A stretch of 64,000 bases of DNA from Pontivivens ytuae (GCF_015679265.1 NZ_CP064942.1:2460001-2524000); one strand, 5' to 3'; positions 42,816-53,181 are shown, counted from the stretch's first letter. Notes: generated by a model from the sequence alone, not told the origin. Numbers and translations are program-made.

Positions 42816-42962
42816 GCCCGGCGAATAGGCCGGGCAGCGCCCGACCCTCCCCACGGGAGGGCGCTTCTGCAACGGATCAAGCGGCGCTTCCTGTCTCGAA
42901 TGTTTCAAGGTTTCAAGCCGTACCGTCGGTCCGCCGCGCCCACCCAGGGTCGGGCGCTGCCC
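42816..42962 (-). repeat. Composite hairpin repeat element, copy 3
   Basis: In reverse orientation to copies 1 and 2: first the small hairpin gcccggc-gaatag-gccgggc (42816-42835), then a perfect 17-base inverted repeat (42832-42848 and 42946-42962) enclosing about 97 bases. On the minus strand it aligns with copy 1 through both arms. The gap between phnM and the PHP gene, about 360 bases, has no gene beyond these repeats. Confidence 0.75.
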
Positions 42963-43043
42963 TCATCGCACAGTTCTGACGATTAACAGCGCTAGCTCTC
43001 GGGGCTCCGAGAAATGAAGGGCGCGAGCCCTGCAAGACAGCCC

Positions 43044-43967
43044 TCACCCAACCCAAACCGGGTTCGTCCAGGCCCGCCTGCCGCGCGCATCCATCACCGT
43101 GAGCCGCCGCCAGGGCGATCCGCCGACCCGGTCGTAGGGCACGACCGTCTCGGTGATGCCCTCGCCATGGATCGCCCGCGCCGCACTTCCGCGTCCCAGC
43201 ACCACGACGCTCGCCGCCTCCGAATGGCGGACGACGACGCGCTTTTCCTCCCACGCGACCTCGTGGATCTCCGGCCCGGTCGAGCTGTAGAACGCCCCCG
43301 CCTTCAGCGCCGCGAGCAGGGCGTCCGGCGTATTTTCCTCCGCCTTCACCATCACCCAGCCGCCGAAATGATCGGGCTCGGTGAAATGCGCGTCGTCGGT
43401 CGCGATCAGCGTGAGCCGCCGCCCCGCCTCCAGCATCCTGTCGAGCGTATGGAAGCCGTGGGGCCGGTCCGCCCCCACCGCACAGCCGTGGTTGTAGATC
43501 TCGACCGCGTGCGCCGCCTCGATCCCCATCGCGTCCGCATGGGTCAGCCCGGACCACTCCGGATGCGCCACGGCGACAAACGCCCCGGCGGCGCGAGCGC
43601 GGGCGGCGAGCTCTGCCCCGCTCTCCTGCCCCTCCACCGGGTGGAAATGCGGCGCGTCGGGCGGCGCGAAGTCCGGCGGCAGGCCGACGGCGAGCAGGTG
43701 CCAGAGCTCGCCGTTCTCCATCGCGCCCGAATGCAGCTCCGCGCCGAGGATCGTGGTGAAACCTTCGCCGCGGAACCCCGTCGTGTCCACGATCGGATAG
43801 CCGAAGAGCCCCACGAAATGGTCGGTCAGCGCAATGAAGTCGTAGCCCTCCGCCCGGTAGCGGCGACAGACCTCCGCCGGCTCCAGCGCCCCGTCCGAGC
43901 GGTTGGAATGGGTGTGCAGGTTGCCGCGCCAGAAGCGGCCCGGCGTGGTGAAGGCGGGATCGGTCAT
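43044..43967 (-). CDS. PHP-domain metallohydrolase (CehA/McbA-like)
   Basis: A 307-residue protein of the polymerase-and-histidinol-phosphatase fold. The first metal motif HTHSNRSDG is at 18-26, then [17 protein letters not shown] and the late ATDDAHF supply further ligands. The C-terminal third is beta-rich, as in CehA-type hydrolases. PHP enzymes hydrolyse phosphoesters, and one characterised actinobacterial member (Elen0235) opens ribose 1,2-cyclic phosphate, so a role next to phnM is possible but not shown; carboxylester or amide hydrolysis is also possible. It is divergent from copA. Confidence 0.8.
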   Translation of the reverse strand: MTDPAFTTPGRFWRGNLHTHSNRSDGALEPAEVCRRYRAEGYDFIALTDHFVGLFGYPIVDTTGFRGEGFTTILGAELHSGAMENGELWHLLAVGLPPDFAPPDAPHFHPVEGQESGAELAARARAAGAFVAVAHPEWSGLTHADAMGIEAAHAVEIYNHGCAVGADRPHGFHTLDRMLEAGRRLTLIATDDAHFTEPDHFGGWVMVKAEENTPDALLAALKAGAFYSSTGPEIHEVAWEEKRVVVRHSEAASVVVLGRGSAARAIHGEGITETVVPYDRVGGSPWRRLTVMDARGRRAWTNPVWVG

Positions 43968-44063
43968 GGCGTGCTCCCGAAATCCGGCGGTATGTCCTTG
44001 ATTTGAAACCTGCGGCGGCGACCGAGTCGAGCCCGGCGCCGCCCGCTTCCACCCTGTGGACCC

Positions 44064-44094
44064 TTGACCTTCCCGTGACTGGAACCCCTATCTC
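44064..44094 (+). promoter_or_regulatory. CueR-type promoter of copA-cueR
   Basis: TTGACC (44064-44069) and TATCTC (44089-44094) are separated by exactly 19 bases, the over-long spacer typical of MerR-family activation. The spacer holds ccttcc...ggaa, a partial dyad like that of CueR operators (ACCTTCC...GGAAGGT). The copA start is 22 bases downstream. Confidence 0.75.
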
Positions 44095-44116
44095 TGGGAA
44101 CGATTGGAGGTGGCAC

Positions 44117-46486
44117 ATGGGCGATCGCGCCGAATTCACGTTGAGCGTGGGCGGACTGCATTGCGGCTCCTGCGTCGCGCGGGCCGAGGATGCCTTGCGC
44201 GCCGTGGCGGGGGTGGAGAGCGCGCGTGTGAACCTCGCCACCGGCACTGCCCATGTCTCGGGACAGGTCGCGGCGACGGATCTGCCTCCGGCGTTGGCGG
44301 CGGCGGGTTTCGAGGCGGAGCTGACGGAGTATCGCCTCGCGCTCGAGGGTATGACCTGTGCCGGATGCGCCGCGCGGGTCGAGCGGGCGCTGGCGGCGGT
44401 TCCGGGCGTCGTCACGGCCCGGGTCAACTTCGCCGACGGCACGGCGCGGATCAGCGGGGCCGAGGGGATCGGCAGCGATCTGCGCCGCGCGGTCGAGCAG
44501 GCCGGCTACGGCGCGCGCGAGGCCACCGACCCGCCGCCGGAGCAGGATGACGAGACGGCGGCGCTGCGGCGGCAGACGATCCTCGCGGCAGTCCTCACCG
44601 CGCCGGTCTTCGCGCTGGCGATGGGCGGCCACATGATCCCCGCCCTGCACGACTGGATCATGGGCACGCTGGGGATGCGGACGAACTGGTGGATCCAGCT
44701 CGTGCTTACGACGCTGGTCCTCGCCGGGCCGGGGCGCCTGTTCTTCACCCGCGGGCTGCGGGCGCTGAGGATCGGGGCGCCGGATATGAACAGCCTCGTG
44801 GCGATCGGGACGGGGGCGGCCTGGGGCTTCTCCACCGTGGTCACGCTCGCGCCCGGTCTGCTGCCGGAGGCGAGCCGCGGCGTCTATTTCGAGGCCGCTG
44901 CGGTGATCGTGACGCTGATCCTGCTCGGCCGGTGGATGGAGGCGCGGGCCAAGGGTCGGGCCGGGGCGGCGATCCGCGAGCTGATGGCCCTGCGCCCCGC
45001 CACGGCGCGGGTCGAGCGCAACGGCGCGGTGGTCGAGCTGCCGCTGGCCGAGGTCCGGCCCGGCGACATCGTCCATGTCCGTCCTGGTGAGAGCATCCCG
45101 GTCGATGGCGAGGTGGTCGAGGGCCGCTCCCGCGTCGATGAGAGCATGATGACCGGCGAGCCCAACCCCGTCTCCCGCGTTCCCGGCGATCCGGTCGTCG
45201 GCGGTACGGTCAACGGCACCGGCGCCTTCAGTTTTCGCGCGACCCGCGTGGGGGAGGAGACGGCGCTGGCGCAGATCGTGCGCATGGTCTCCGCCGCGCA
45301 GGGCGCCCGGCTGCCGGTGCAGGACCTCGTGAACCGGATCGCGCTGCGCTTCGTTCCGGCGGTGCTGGCGGTGGCGGCGGTGACGCTGGGGGCGTGGCTG
45401 GTCCTCTCGGACGATCCGGCGCTGGCGCTGATCGCCGCGGTCTCGGTGCTGATCGTTGCCTGCCCCTGCGCCATGGGTCTCGCCACGCCGACCTCGATCA
45501 TGGTGGGCACGGGTCGCGCGGCGGAGCTCGGCGTGCTGTTTCGCGGCGGCGATGCCCTGCAATCGCTGGGCTCCGTCGACGTGGTCGCCTTCGACAAGAC
45601 CGGGACGCTGACCGAAGGGCGGCCGGAGGTCACGGGCTTCGACCTCGCCCCCGGCTTTGCGGAGGAGGAGGTGCTGCGCCTCGCCACCGCGGTGGAGGCG
45701 AAGTCGGAGCATCCGCTGGCCCGCGCCATCGTCGCCCGCGCCGGGGCCCTCGACCTGCCGCCGGTGGAGCAGTTCGAGGCGGTCGAGGGCCGCGGCGTCC
45801 GGGCCGAGGTCGCCGGGCGGCGCGTCCTGATCGGCTCGGCCCGGTTCATGGCGGAGGAGGGGATCGCTGTGGAAGGTGACGCTCCGATCCATGTCGCGAT
45901 CGACGGGCGGGCGGCGGCGCGGATCACCGTCTCCGACCCCGTGAAGCCGGAAGCGCGGGCGGCGCTCGACATGTTACAGGATCTGGGTATCCGGCCTGTT
46001 CTTGTCACAGGTGACGCCCGCGCGACGGCGGAAGCGGTGGCGGCCGAGCTGGGCATTCGCGAGGTCGTCGCCGAACAGCTTCCGGCGGACAAGCTCGCCG
46101 TGATCGAGGGCCTGCGCCGCGACGGCCGGGTGGCCTTCGTCGGCGACGGGATCAATGATGCGCCCGCGCTCGCCGCAGCGGATGTGGGCATCGCGCTTGG
46201 CTCCGGCACGGACGTCGCGATCGGCGCGGCGGAGGTCGTGCTGATGTCCGGCCGCCTGCACGGCGTGCCCCGCGCGCTGGAGATCAGCCGCCGGACCATG
46301 CGCAACATCCGCCAGAACCTCGTCTGGGCCTTCGGCTACAACGTACTGCTGATCCCCGTGGCGGCGGGCGTGCTCTACCCGGTGACGGGGCTGTTGCTGT
46401 CACCCATGCTGGCGGCCGCGGCGATGGCGCTGTCGAGCGTCTTCGTCGTTACCAATGCACTGCGGTTGAAGGGGGCGGGGGCATGA
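44117..46486 (+). CDS. copA: Copper-exporting P1B-type ATPase CopA
   Basis: A 789-residue pump that exports Cu(I) from the cytoplasm. It has two N-terminal heavy-metal domains (LHCGSC, C16 and C19; MTCAGC near 80-83), the transmembrane metal site CPCAMG at about 449, phosphorylation site DKTGTLTEG at about 493, the SEHPLARA nucleotide-site motif and [10 protein letters not shown] hinge. CPC plus two CxxC domains is the copper (P1B-1) signature. ATG 44117 has GGAGG. It overlaps cueR by four bases and is preceded by a MerR-type promoter. Confidence 0.94.
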   Translation: MGDRAEFTLSVGGLHCGSCVARAEDALRAVAGVESARVNLATGTAHVSGQVAATDLPPALAAAGFEAELTEYRLALEGMTCAGCAARVERALAAVPGVVTARVNFADGTARISGAEGIGSDLRRAVEQAGYGAREATDPPPEQDDETAALRRQTILAAVLTAPVFALAMGGHMIPALHDWIMGTLGMRTNWWIQLVLTTLVLAGPGRLFFTRGLRALRIGAPDMNSLVAIGTGAAWGFSTVVTLAPGLLPEASRGVYFEAAAVIVTLILLGRWMEARAKGRAGAAIRELMALRPATARVERNGAVVELPLAEVRPGDIVHVRPGESIPVDGEVVEGRSRVDESMMTGEPNPVSRVPGDPVVGGTVNGTGAFSFRATRVGEETALAQIVRMVSAAQGARLPVQDLVNRIALRFVPAVLAVAAVTLGAWLVLSDDPALALIAAVSVLIVACPCAMGLATPTSIMVGTGRAAELGVLFRGGDALQSLGSVDVVAFDKTGTLTEGRPEVTGFDLAPGFAEEEVLRLATAVEAKSEHPLARAIVARAGALDLPPVEQFEAVEGRGVRAEVAGRRVLIGSARFMAEEGIAVEGDAPIHVAIDGRAAARITVSDPVKPEARAALDMLQDLGIRPVLVTGDARATAEAVAAELGIREVVAEQLPADKLAVIEGLRRDGRVAFVGDGINDAPALAAADVGIALGSGTDVAIGAAEVVLMSGRLHGVPRALEISRRTMRNIRQNLVWAFGYNVLLIPVAAGVLYPVTGLLLSPMLAAAAMALSSVFVVTNALRLKGAGA

Positions 46487-46875
46487 ATATCGGCGAGGTG
46501 GCCCGCCGCTCCGGCTTGCCCCCGAAGACGATCCGTTACTACGAGGAGATCGGGCTGATCCGCCCGGCACGCGACCCCAACGGCTACCGCGCCTTCGAGG
46601 AGAGCGACCTGCACAAGCTCACCTTCATCGGCCGCGCACGGGCGCTCGGCTTCACGGTGGAGGATTGCCGCAACCTGTTGGCCTTGTGGGAGGATCGGGC
46701 GCGGGCGAGCGCCGATGTCCGCCGGATCGCGCAGGATCACCTGGCGGAGATCGAGCGGCGCATCGCGGATCTCGAGGCGATGCGCGGCACCCTGACGACG
46801 CTTGTCAAAGCCTGCGCCGGCGACGACCGGCCCGACTGCCCGATCCTCGCCGATCTCGCAGGGCCGGAGGGCTGA
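46483..46875 (+). CDS. cueR: Copper-responsive MerR-family regulator CueR
   Basis: A 130-residue activator. The N-terminal helix-turn-helix [36 protein letters not shown] is standard for MerR proteins. The two metal cysteines are C111 and C119 (CAGDDRPDC), the CueR/HmrR spacing for Cu(I). It is coupled to copA and probably acts on the 19-bp-spacer promoter at 44064. Confidence 0.92.
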   Translation: MNIGEVARRSGLPPKTIRYYEEIGLIRPARDPNGYRAFEESDLHKLTFIGRARALGFTVEDCRNLLALWEDRARASADVRRIAQDHLAEIERRIADLEAMRGTLTTLVKACAGDDRPDCPILADLAGPEG

Positions 46876-46977
46876 GCTTCGGATTCCATACAATTCGAAG
46901 GGACTATGTGGGCTATTCCGCAACAGTGACGAAACCGTCATCTGGTCCCTCGCGCGGGTGTGATGTAACACGGCAAA

Positions 46978-48903
46978 ATGAGGGGTTGGTTTTTTTCGCT
47001 TCCGGGTCACCGGACCATACTGGTCTACATGTTCGACACCGTTTCGGTGTCCCTGGCGGTATATCTGGCGTTCTGGCTACGACTGCTCGATCCGATGCTG
47101 GGCCGGTATGGCGGCACGTTCCAGGCCACCGTCGTCTTCGCCACCATCCTTTACTTCGTCGCGGCGCACTTCCTGAAGCTCGGGCGCGGGTTGTGGCGAC
47201 ATCTGTCCTCTCGCGATGTGAACCGATTGATCGTTGCGGCGAGCGCGATCTCGCTGGGACTGATCGTGCTCAGCTTCGTGCTGGGGCGGGCGTATCCCCT
47301 GCCGCGCTCGATCGTGGTGATCTACTGGTTCATCCAGCTCGCCTTTTTCGTCGGTATGCGGTTCGCGTACCGGCACTATGCGCTTTGGCGCTCAGGCCAT
47401 CGACGCTCGACCGTGGAGCTGCCGCCGGTGCTGATCCTCGGGGACGGCATGGCGGCGGAGAGCTTCGTGCGGCAGATCTTCGACGGGCAGGCGGCGTTTC
47501 ATCCTGTCGGCATCCTGTCGCGGAGCGCGCGGAACTCGGGCCACTCGATCTTCGACGTGCCGGTTCTGGGTCAGATCGATGCGCTCGATGATGTGCTTCA
47601 GGGGCTGCGACGGGTCGGTGTGCATCCGACGCGGCTGATCGTCACCGGCGAGCGAGCCGTGGAGCGTCTGCGCGCCCGCGATGGCGAGCTTCTGAAGGTG
47701 GCACGCGCCCACCGGATCCCCATCGCCCGCGTCGCGGACCGCCCCCTAGCGCTCGGCGCGCCGGAGAGCGACCGGGTCAGCATCGTGCCCGTGCAGGTCG
47801 AGGATCTGCTGTTTCGCGACGTCTCCGGCCTACTTGGGCCCGATGATCTGGAGTTGCTGCGCGGACGGCGGGTGCTGGTGACGGGTGGGGGCGGCTCCAT
47901 CGGGTCGGAGCTTTGCCGGCAGATCGCGGCCGTGGGTCCGGCGCGCCTGACGATCCTCGATATGAGTGAGCTTAACCTATACGCCGCGGAGATGGACGTC
48001 CGCGCGCGCATGGCCGGAGGGGAACTGCATACCGTCTATGCCGATGTGCGTGACCGGGCGCGGATCCACCGCATCATAGCCCAGGAGCATCCGGACTTCG
48101 TCTTCCACGCCGCCGCCATGAAGCATGTGCCTATCGTCGAGGCCGATCCGGGCGAGGGGGTGCGGACCAACGTCGCCGGGACGCGGAACGTGGCGGATGC
48201 CAGCGTGGCGAGCGGCGTGCGCGGCTTCGTGCTGATCTCCACGGACAAGGCGGTTAACCCGACGAACTTCATGGGCTGCACCAAGCGGGTGGCGGAGATG
48301 TATTGCCAGGCGCTCGACGATGCGGGCCGGGGGCGGCAGGGCGCGACGCGCTTCGTCGCCGTGCGCTTCGGCAATGTGCTGGGGTCGAGCGGGTCGGTCG
48401 TGCCACTCTTCAAGAAGCAGATCGAGGCAGGCGGGCCGGTGACGGTGACCCACCCCGACATGACCCGCTTCTTCATGACGATCCCGGAGGCGGTATCGCT
48501 GGTGCTGGAGGCGTTTCGCTACGGTTACCGCGCGGACCCGGCGGCGCGCGCTTCGCTCTTCGTGCTCGACATGGGCAAGCCGGTGAAGATCATCGAGCTC
48601 GCGCGTCAGATGATCCGCTTGGCGGGACTTGAGCCCGACGTGGACATCCCCATCGTGATCTCTGGCCCGCGGCCGGGTGAAAAGCTGGAAGAAGAGCTGT
48701 TCTATGACGGCGAGGCGCTGACCCGGCTGAACGACCGCGACATCTTCATTGCCGAGCCGGAGACGCTGCGGCTCTCCGACCTGCGCCCCCGCCTCGACCG
48801 GCTGGAAGCCGATGTGCTGGCCGGGAACGCTGAGGCGGTGGTGGATGGCATCTGCACGCTGGTAAGCGGCTACCACGCGCCGGAGATCCTGAGCGCGGAG
48901 TAG
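46978..48903 (+). CDS. Nucleotide-sugar 4,6-dehydratase, CapD/PglF/WbpM type
   Basis: A 641-residue inner-membrane protein. Four N-terminal helices (to about 125) precede a first Rossmann-like domain (LPPVLILGDGMAAESFVRQI) and then the catalytic SDR domain with GGGGSIGSELCRQI near 300. The active site has the STDKA motif and MGCTK, methionine replacing the usual tyrosine, as in C6-dehydratases that act on UDP-GlcNAc. The product would feed synthesis of bacillosamine, QuiNAc or FucNAc-type sugars for surface polysaccharide or protein glycosylation. No other such genes adjoin it, but a glycan island lies 6 kb away. Confidence 0.88.
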   Translation: MRGWFFSLPGHRTILVYMFDTVSVSLAVYLAFWLRLLDPMLGRYGGTFQATVVFATILYFVAAHFLKLGRGLWRHLSSRDVNRLIVAASAISLGLIVLSFVLGRAYPLPRSIVVIYWFIQLAFFVGMRFAYRHYALWRSGHRRSTVELPPVLILGDGMAAESFVRQIFDGQAAFHPVGILSRSARNSGHSIFDVPVLGQIDALDDVLQGLRRVGVHPTRLIVTGERAVERLRARDGELLKVARAHRIPIARVADRPLALGAPESDRVSIVPVQVEDLLFRDVSGLLGPDDLELLRGRRVLVTGGGGSIGSELCRQIAAVGPARLTILDMSELNLYAAEMDVRARMAGGELHTVYADVRDRARIHRIIAQEHPDFVFHAAAMKHVPIVEADPGEGVRTNVAGTRNVADASVASGVRGFVLISTDKAVNPTNFMGCTKRVAEMYCQALDDAGRGRQGATRFVAVRFGNVLGSSGSVVPLFKKQIEAGGPVTVTHPDMTRFFMTIPEAVSLVLEAFRYGYRADPAARASLFVLDMGKPVKIIELARQMIRLAGLEPDVDIPIVISGPRPGEKLEEELFYDGEALTRLNDRDIFIAEPETLRLSDLRPRLDRLEADVLAGNAEAVVDGICTLVSGYHAPEILSAE

Positions 48904-48910
48904 TCCCGGC

Positions 48911-49398
48911 TCAGAAGGAATCGGCGCTGACGCTGAACGGATCCGCCCGGGTGGCGGAGATGCTGCCGACAGCACGCGGCGAAGGCCCTGAGGGCAGCGG
49001 CCGAGCCGTCGAGGGAGAGAGTTGTGAGGTGCGCGCCCGCGTCGTTGCAGATGGCGACCGCGCTGCCGGCCATGAGTTGCGCTATGAAGCGGACGCCGTC
49101 ATCCGATCACGCGAGACCGACCCTGACGGCATGCCCCTCCACCTGCCCGTCTGTGGTCCAGCGCGCGTAGTCGACATCGACCATGAAGCGCACTGGGCGC
49201 GCCCGCAGGTCCCAGTTCGGGTTGAGGACGAAGAGCGAGTTTCCGCGATGCCGGTGGCGACCAAGGCGAAGCCCAGATCGGTGCCGTTGCCCGTCTCCGC
49301 TGCGCATCAGAGGTCGCGGGTGCCGCAGCCGCAGTCATGGGTGGGGTGTCCCGCCATTTCCCCTCCGCAAACAGGGGCCGCGTGTCGAACTGGGTCAT
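48911..49398 (-). pseudogene. Decayed periplasmic-protein gene
   Basis: No single frame is open, but pieces of one protein appear in order on the minus strand. From 49398: TQFDTRPLFAEGKW; then GTDLGFALVATGIA in a second frame; then NSLFVLNPNWDLRARP and VDVDYARWTTDGQVEG in a third; an in-frame TGA at 49109-49107; then DDGVRFIAQLMAGSAVAIC and LTTLSLDGSAAALRAFAAC; and, after one more shift, RADPFSVSADSF with a stop at 48911. The SLxGSaaAlrAfaaC ending is a familiar pattern of exported Rhodobacteraceae proteins. A signal-peptide-like stretch (PLALGFLGQVPAA) lies just upstream of 49398. At least three frameshifts and one stop are needed, so sequencing error is unlikely. Confidence 0.65.
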
Positions 49399-49533
49399 CG
49401 CGGCGGGGACCTGTCCGAGAAAGCCGAGTGCGAGGGGCCGTCTGAGCTGTGTACTCCGATCTCTCCCTCACGCTCTGGTGGCGATGCGCCTCCGAAGCGC
49501 GGAAAGGGTGCAGGAAGCCTTAGGCGCGGGCGA

Positions 49534-51735
49534 TCACCGTCCGAATTTCGGCTTTGACTTGCCCTTGTAGGCGCGGGTGCCGCCGCGGCCCGCGGTGGAG
49601 CGGCCCTTGGTCTTCTGCGCGGTCTCGACCGCCTCCTCGATGGCGGATTGGCGGGCCAGCGGATCGTCGGCGACGGCCATGTCCACGGCCTCCAGCCGCT
49701 TGACTTCGTCGCGCAGGCGGGCGGCCTCCTCGAACTCGAGGTTCTCGGCGGCCTTCAGCATCTCCTTGCGCAGGCCGTCGAGATGGGCGGCGAGGTTGTC
49801 GCCTACCTTGGGGGCCGCGTCGAGCGTGGCGGTCACGCGGCTCTGATCCGTGTCGCCCTGGTAGAGACCGGCGAGGATATCCTCGACGTTCTTCTTCACC
49901 GTCTCGGGCGTGATGCCGTGCTCTTCGTTATAGGCCTTCTGCTTTTCGCGGCGGCGGTTGGTCTCGCCGATCGCGCGTTCCATCGAGCCGGTGATGCGGT
50001 CGGCATACATGATGACCCGGCCCTCGGCGTTGCGCGCGGCGCGGCCGATGGTCTGGATCAGGGAGGTCTCGGAGCGCAGGAACCCCTCCTTGTCCGCATC
50101 CAGGATGGCGACCAACCCGCATTCGGGAATGTCGAGACCCTCGCGTAGCAGGTTGATGCCCACCAGCACGTCGAAGGCGCCGAGGCGCAGGTCGCGCAGG
50201 ATCTCGATCCGCTCCACCGTGTCGATGTCGGAGTGCATGTAGCGCACCCTCACGCCCTGCTCGTGCAGGTATTCGGTGAGGTCCTCGGCCATGCGCTTGG
50301 TGAGCACGGTGGCGAGGACGCGAAAGCCCTTCTCGGCCGTCCTGCGAATCTCGTCGAGGAGGTCGTCGACCTGCATCTCGACGGGTCGGATCTCGACCTC
50401 CGGATCGAGGAGGCCGGTGGGGCGGATCACCTGCTCGATGAAGACACCGCCGGCCTGTTCCAGCTCCCACGCCGCCGGGGTGGCGGAGACGAAGACCGAC
50501 TGGGGGCGCATCGCGTCCCACTCCTCGAACTTCAGCGGGCGGTTGTCCATGCACGAGGGCAGGCGGAAGCCGTGCTCGGCCAGCGTGAACTTGCGCCGGT
50601 AGTCTCCCTTGTACATGCCGCCGATCTGAGGGACCGAGACGTGGCTCTCGTCGGCGAAGACGATGGCGTTGTCGGGGATGTATTCGAAGAGCGTGGGCGG
50701 CGGCTCCCCCGGCGCGCGGCCGGTGAGGTAGCGGGAGTAGTTCTCGATTCCGTTGCAGACGCCGGTCGCCTCCAGCATCTCCAGGTCGAAGTTCGTGCGC
50801 TGTTCGAGGCGCTGGGCCTCCAGCAGCTTGCCCTCGTTCACGAGCTGGTCGAGGCGCTGCTTCAGCTCCTTCTTGATGCCCTGGATGGCCTGGTTCATCG
50901 TCGGGCGCGGCGTGACGTAGTGGGAGTTGGCGTAGACGCGCACCTTTTCCATCACGCCGGTCTTCTCGCCCGTCAGGGGGTCGAACTCGGTGAGAGTTTC
51001 GAGCTCCTCCCCGAAGAAGGAGAGCTTCCACGCGCGATCATCGAGGTGGGCGGGCCAGATTTCGAGGCTGTCGCCGCGCACGCGGAAGGATCCGCGCTGG
51101 AACGCCTGGTCGTTGCGGCGGTATTGCTGGGCGACGAGGTCGGCCATGACCTTGCGCTGGTCGTACTCCTTCCCGGTCACGAGGTCCTGGGTCATCGCCC
51201 CGTAGGTCTCGACCGAGCCGATGCCGTAGATGCAGGAGACGGAGGCGACGATCACCACGTCGTCGCGTTCGAGCAGGGCCCGGGTGGCCGAGTGGCGCAT
51301 CCGGTCGATCTGCTCGTTGATCTGGCTTTCCTTCTCGATATACGTGTCCGACCGCGGGACGTAGGCCTCCGGCTGGTAGTAGTCGTAGTAGCTGACGAAG
51401 TACTCCACCGCGTTCTCGGGGAAGAAGCCCTTGAACTCGCCATAGAGCTGGGCGGCAAGCGTCTTGTTGGGGGCGAGGATGATGGCGGGGCGCTGCGTCT
51501 CCTCGATCACCTTGGCCATGGTGAAGGTCTTGCCGGTGCCGGTCGCACCCAGCAGCACCTGGTCCTGCTCGCCGTTGAGGACACCGGCCGACAGCTCCTC
51601 GATCGCGGTGGGCTGGTCGCCCGCCGGCTTGAACTCGGTATTCATGACGAAGCGCTTGCCGCCCTCGAGCTTTTCCCGGCGCTCGGGGGCGCGCATCTGC
51701 ATGTCAGGTTCGGTGAGCGTGTCGGTGTCGGCCAT
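49534..51735 (-). CDS. uvrB: Excinuclease ABC subunit UvrB
   Basis: DNA-damage recognition helicase of nucleotide excision repair. The 733-residue protein has Walker A GATGTGKT (63-70), the beta-hairpin [20 protein letters not shown] that clamps the strand, the DESHV Walker B, helicase motifs through QTIGRAARN, and a UvrC-binding UVR motif ([23 protein letters not shown]) near 650-680. The tail is basic and Gly/Lys-rich. It starts at ATG 51735 with a GAGGA site. Unlike many bacteria there is no uvrA beside it. Confidence 0.96.
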   Translation of the reverse strand: MADTDTLTEPDMQMRAPERREKLEGGKRFVMNTEFKPAGDQPTAIEELSAGVLNGEQDQVLLGATGTGKTFTMAKVIEETQRPAIILAPNKTLAAQLYGEFKGFFPENAVEYFVSYYDYYQPEAYVPRSDTYIEKESQINEQIDRMRHSATRALLERDDVVIVASVSCIYGIGSVETYGAMTQDLVTGKEYDQRKVMADLVAQQYRRNDQAFQRGSFRVRGDSLEIWPAHLDDRAWKLSFFGEELETLTEFDPLTGEKTGVMEKVRVYANSHYVTPRPTMNQAIQGIKKELKQRLDQLVNEGKLLEAQRLEQRTNFDLEMLEATGVCNGIENYSRYLTGRAPGEPPPTLFEYIPDNAIVFADESHVSVPQIGGMYKGDYRRKFTLAEHGFRLPSCMDNRPLKFEEWDAMRPQSVFVSATPAAWELEQAGGVFIEQVIRPTGLLDPEVEIRPVEMQVDDLLDEIRRTAEKGFRVLATVLTKRMAEDLTEYLHEQGVRVRYMHSDIDTVERIEILRDLRLGAFDVLVGINLLREGLDIPECGLVAILDADKEGFLRSETSLIQTIGRAARNAEGRVIMYADRITGSMERAIGETNRRREKQKAYNEEHGITPETVKKNVEDILAGLYQGDTDQSRVTATLDAAPKVGDNLAAHLDGLRKEMLKAAENLEFEEAARLRDEVKRLEAVDMAVADDPLARQSAIEEAVETAQKTKGRSTAGRGGTRAYKGKSKPKFGR

Positions 51736-52305
51736 GGATCGTCCTCGCGGGGCGGTCGCGCCCTCAGCCGCAACATGTGCGACCGTGGGAGGGAGGTTCA
51801 AGATGCGCCGCCGTCGCGCCCTGACAGGGTTGTGTCAGGAGGGTAGCTCCGGGATCGGGGCGCGGTGGGGGCTGGGAGAATGCTGCCGTGGTGAGTGAAG
51901 TTGCTGGGTTTTGTCTTTTGCGGTGGTGCTAGGGGGAGCCTCGATCCGATGACGCTGCGATAAAGGTGGAGACGTCGTGTGGCAGGATCGCATCCGCTAT
52001 GGGTGTCACGTCCTGCACAAGCTCATCCTCCGGTGTCATCGCAAAACCGGTGCGGTTGCCAGCGCTGACGGGCTCCCGCTCTGCGGGAAAATGGGGTGGG
52101 CTTCCGGCCTCCAATCGTTAAGGCAAGTTTAACGGCGGGCGCGGTGCTTCGGGAATAAAGCGCCGATATTTATGGGCTTTCCTGTTTGCCATAGGGAACC
52201 CTGCGGCTACGTTCATTCGGGCAAGCAGCTGTGTCGTCGGCGCTGGACGGACCACCCACCCACCCCTCGCTCCCAGTTCGGGGCCGACGACCGCAGCTTG
52301 ATCCC
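51736..52305. other. Gap without a recognisable gene
   Basis: This 570-base stretch between uvrB and the HxlR gene holds no frame I can support. The longest minus-strand frame (51929-52114, 61 codons) lacks a ribosome-binding site and familiar motifs. The part near 52120-52200 is A/T-rich (cgggaataaagcgccgatat) and may contain promoters. No repeat units of the types listed elsewhere are present. Confidence 0.5.
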
Positions 52306-52671
52306 CTAGTCCTCACCCCGACCGATCGGACGCATGAAGTGCTCCGGCGCCGCCCATGTTCCGGGCAGGTGGACATTGGCGAAGCGGCACATCTCCTGCA
52401 GCACGGGGTGCAGGGCGCGACCCATCTCGGTCAGTTCGTAGGCGTAGCGCTTCGGCCGTTCCTGGTAGAGGCGTTTGCGCACGAGGCCCGCCTCCTCCAT
52501 CCGGCGCAGGCGGTCGCCGAGGACGGTGGTCGCGATCCGCTCCGGCCCGTCGAGAAGCTCGCCGTAGCGGGACTTTCCGTTCAGCATGTCGCGCACGATG
52601 ACGAGCGTCCACTTGTCGCCGACGATGTCGAGCGTGCTGGCGATGGGGCAGGCGGAGCGGTGGTCGGTCAC
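52306..52671 (-). CDS. HxlR-family transcriptional regulator
   Basis: A 121-residue winged-helix regulator. The family signature CPIASTLDIVGDKWTLVIVRDMLNGKSRYGELLDGPERIATTVLGDRLRRMEEAGLV is present, with Cys9 near the N-terminus that may sense redox or electrophiles in some relatives. Translation starts at GTG 52671. It is divergent from the GFA-family gene, and TTGCAAG repeats lie between them. Confidence 0.88.
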   Translation of the reverse strand: MTDHRSACPIASTLDIVGDKWTLVIVRDMLNGKSRYGELLDGPERIATTVLGDRLRRMEEAGLVRKRLYQERPKRYAYELTEMGRALHPVLQEMCRFANVHLPGTWAAPEHFMRPIGRGED

Positions 52672-52679
52672 GGAATTCG

Positions 52680-52702
52680 CTTGTAATTTGCAAGTTGCAA
52701 GT
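52680..52702. promoter_or_regulatory. Candidate HxlR operator
   Basis: cttgtaatttgcaagttgca followed by agt gives TTGCAAG twice in a row (tandem) plus an inverted half (cttg...caag). It lies 9 bases upstream of the HxlR start, between divergent genes, the usual place for an autoregulatory site. Confidence 0.55.
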
Positions 52703-52749
52703 GACTATGGGACCATCCAACCAGAAGGTCAACGGATGGGAGGCGACTC

Positions 52750-53178
52750 ATGGCGACGACACTCGAGGGCGGATGCCTGTGCGGCGCAGTCCGCTACCGG
52801 ACCGGGGGCGAGATCGCGGCGGCCGGTCACTGCTTCTGCACCGACTGCCGGCGCGCGAGCGGCACCAGCCACGGCACCCATGTCGCGATGAAGGAGGCGG
52901 ATGTGGAGCTGTCGGGCGAGTTGCGCTTCTTCGACAAGCCCGCGGACAGCGGCAACATCGTCTCCCGCGGGTTCTGTCCGGAATGTGGCGCGGCGGTGCT
53001 GTCGCGCAATGCGGCGATGCCGGGCATGGTGTTCCTGCGCGCCTCCAGCCTCGACGATCCGGAGCTCATCGCGCCCGCCATGACCGTCTTCGCCTCGCGC
53101 GCGCCGGGCTGGGCGCATATCGACGACAGCCATCCGGTCTTTCCGGGCGAGCTCGACTTCGCCGCGGCGATGCGCTGA
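52750..53178 (+). CDS. GFA-family zinc protein (CENP-V/GFA domain)
   Basis: A 142-residue protein of the glutathione-dependent formaldehyde-activating (GFA) fold. The zinc ligands are in GGCLCGAVRY, HCFCTDCRRASG and RGFCPECGAAV, the three CxC/CxxC groups of the family. The catalytic role of most members is unproven. It is divergent from the HxlR regulator, which may control it, and is followed after 3 bases by the TfoX-N gene. Confidence 0.88.
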   Translation: MATTLEGGCLCGAVRYRTGGEIAAAGHCFCTDCRRASGTSHGTHVAMKEADVELSGELRFFDKPADSGNIVSRGFCPECGAAVLSRNAAMPGMVFLRASSLDDPELIAPAMTVFASRAPGWAHIDDSHPVFPGELDFAAAMR

Positions 53179-53181
53179 TCC

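Noticed and set aside
51929..52114. 61-codon minus-strand frame in the gap after uvrB
   Set aside because: No ribosome-binding site, no motif, and no coupling to a neighbour; left unannotated.
52124..52192. Minus-strand 22-codon frame (MANRKAHKYRRF...)
   Set aside because: Short, without a ribosome-binding site. The basic AT-rich start is tempting but not enough to call a gene.
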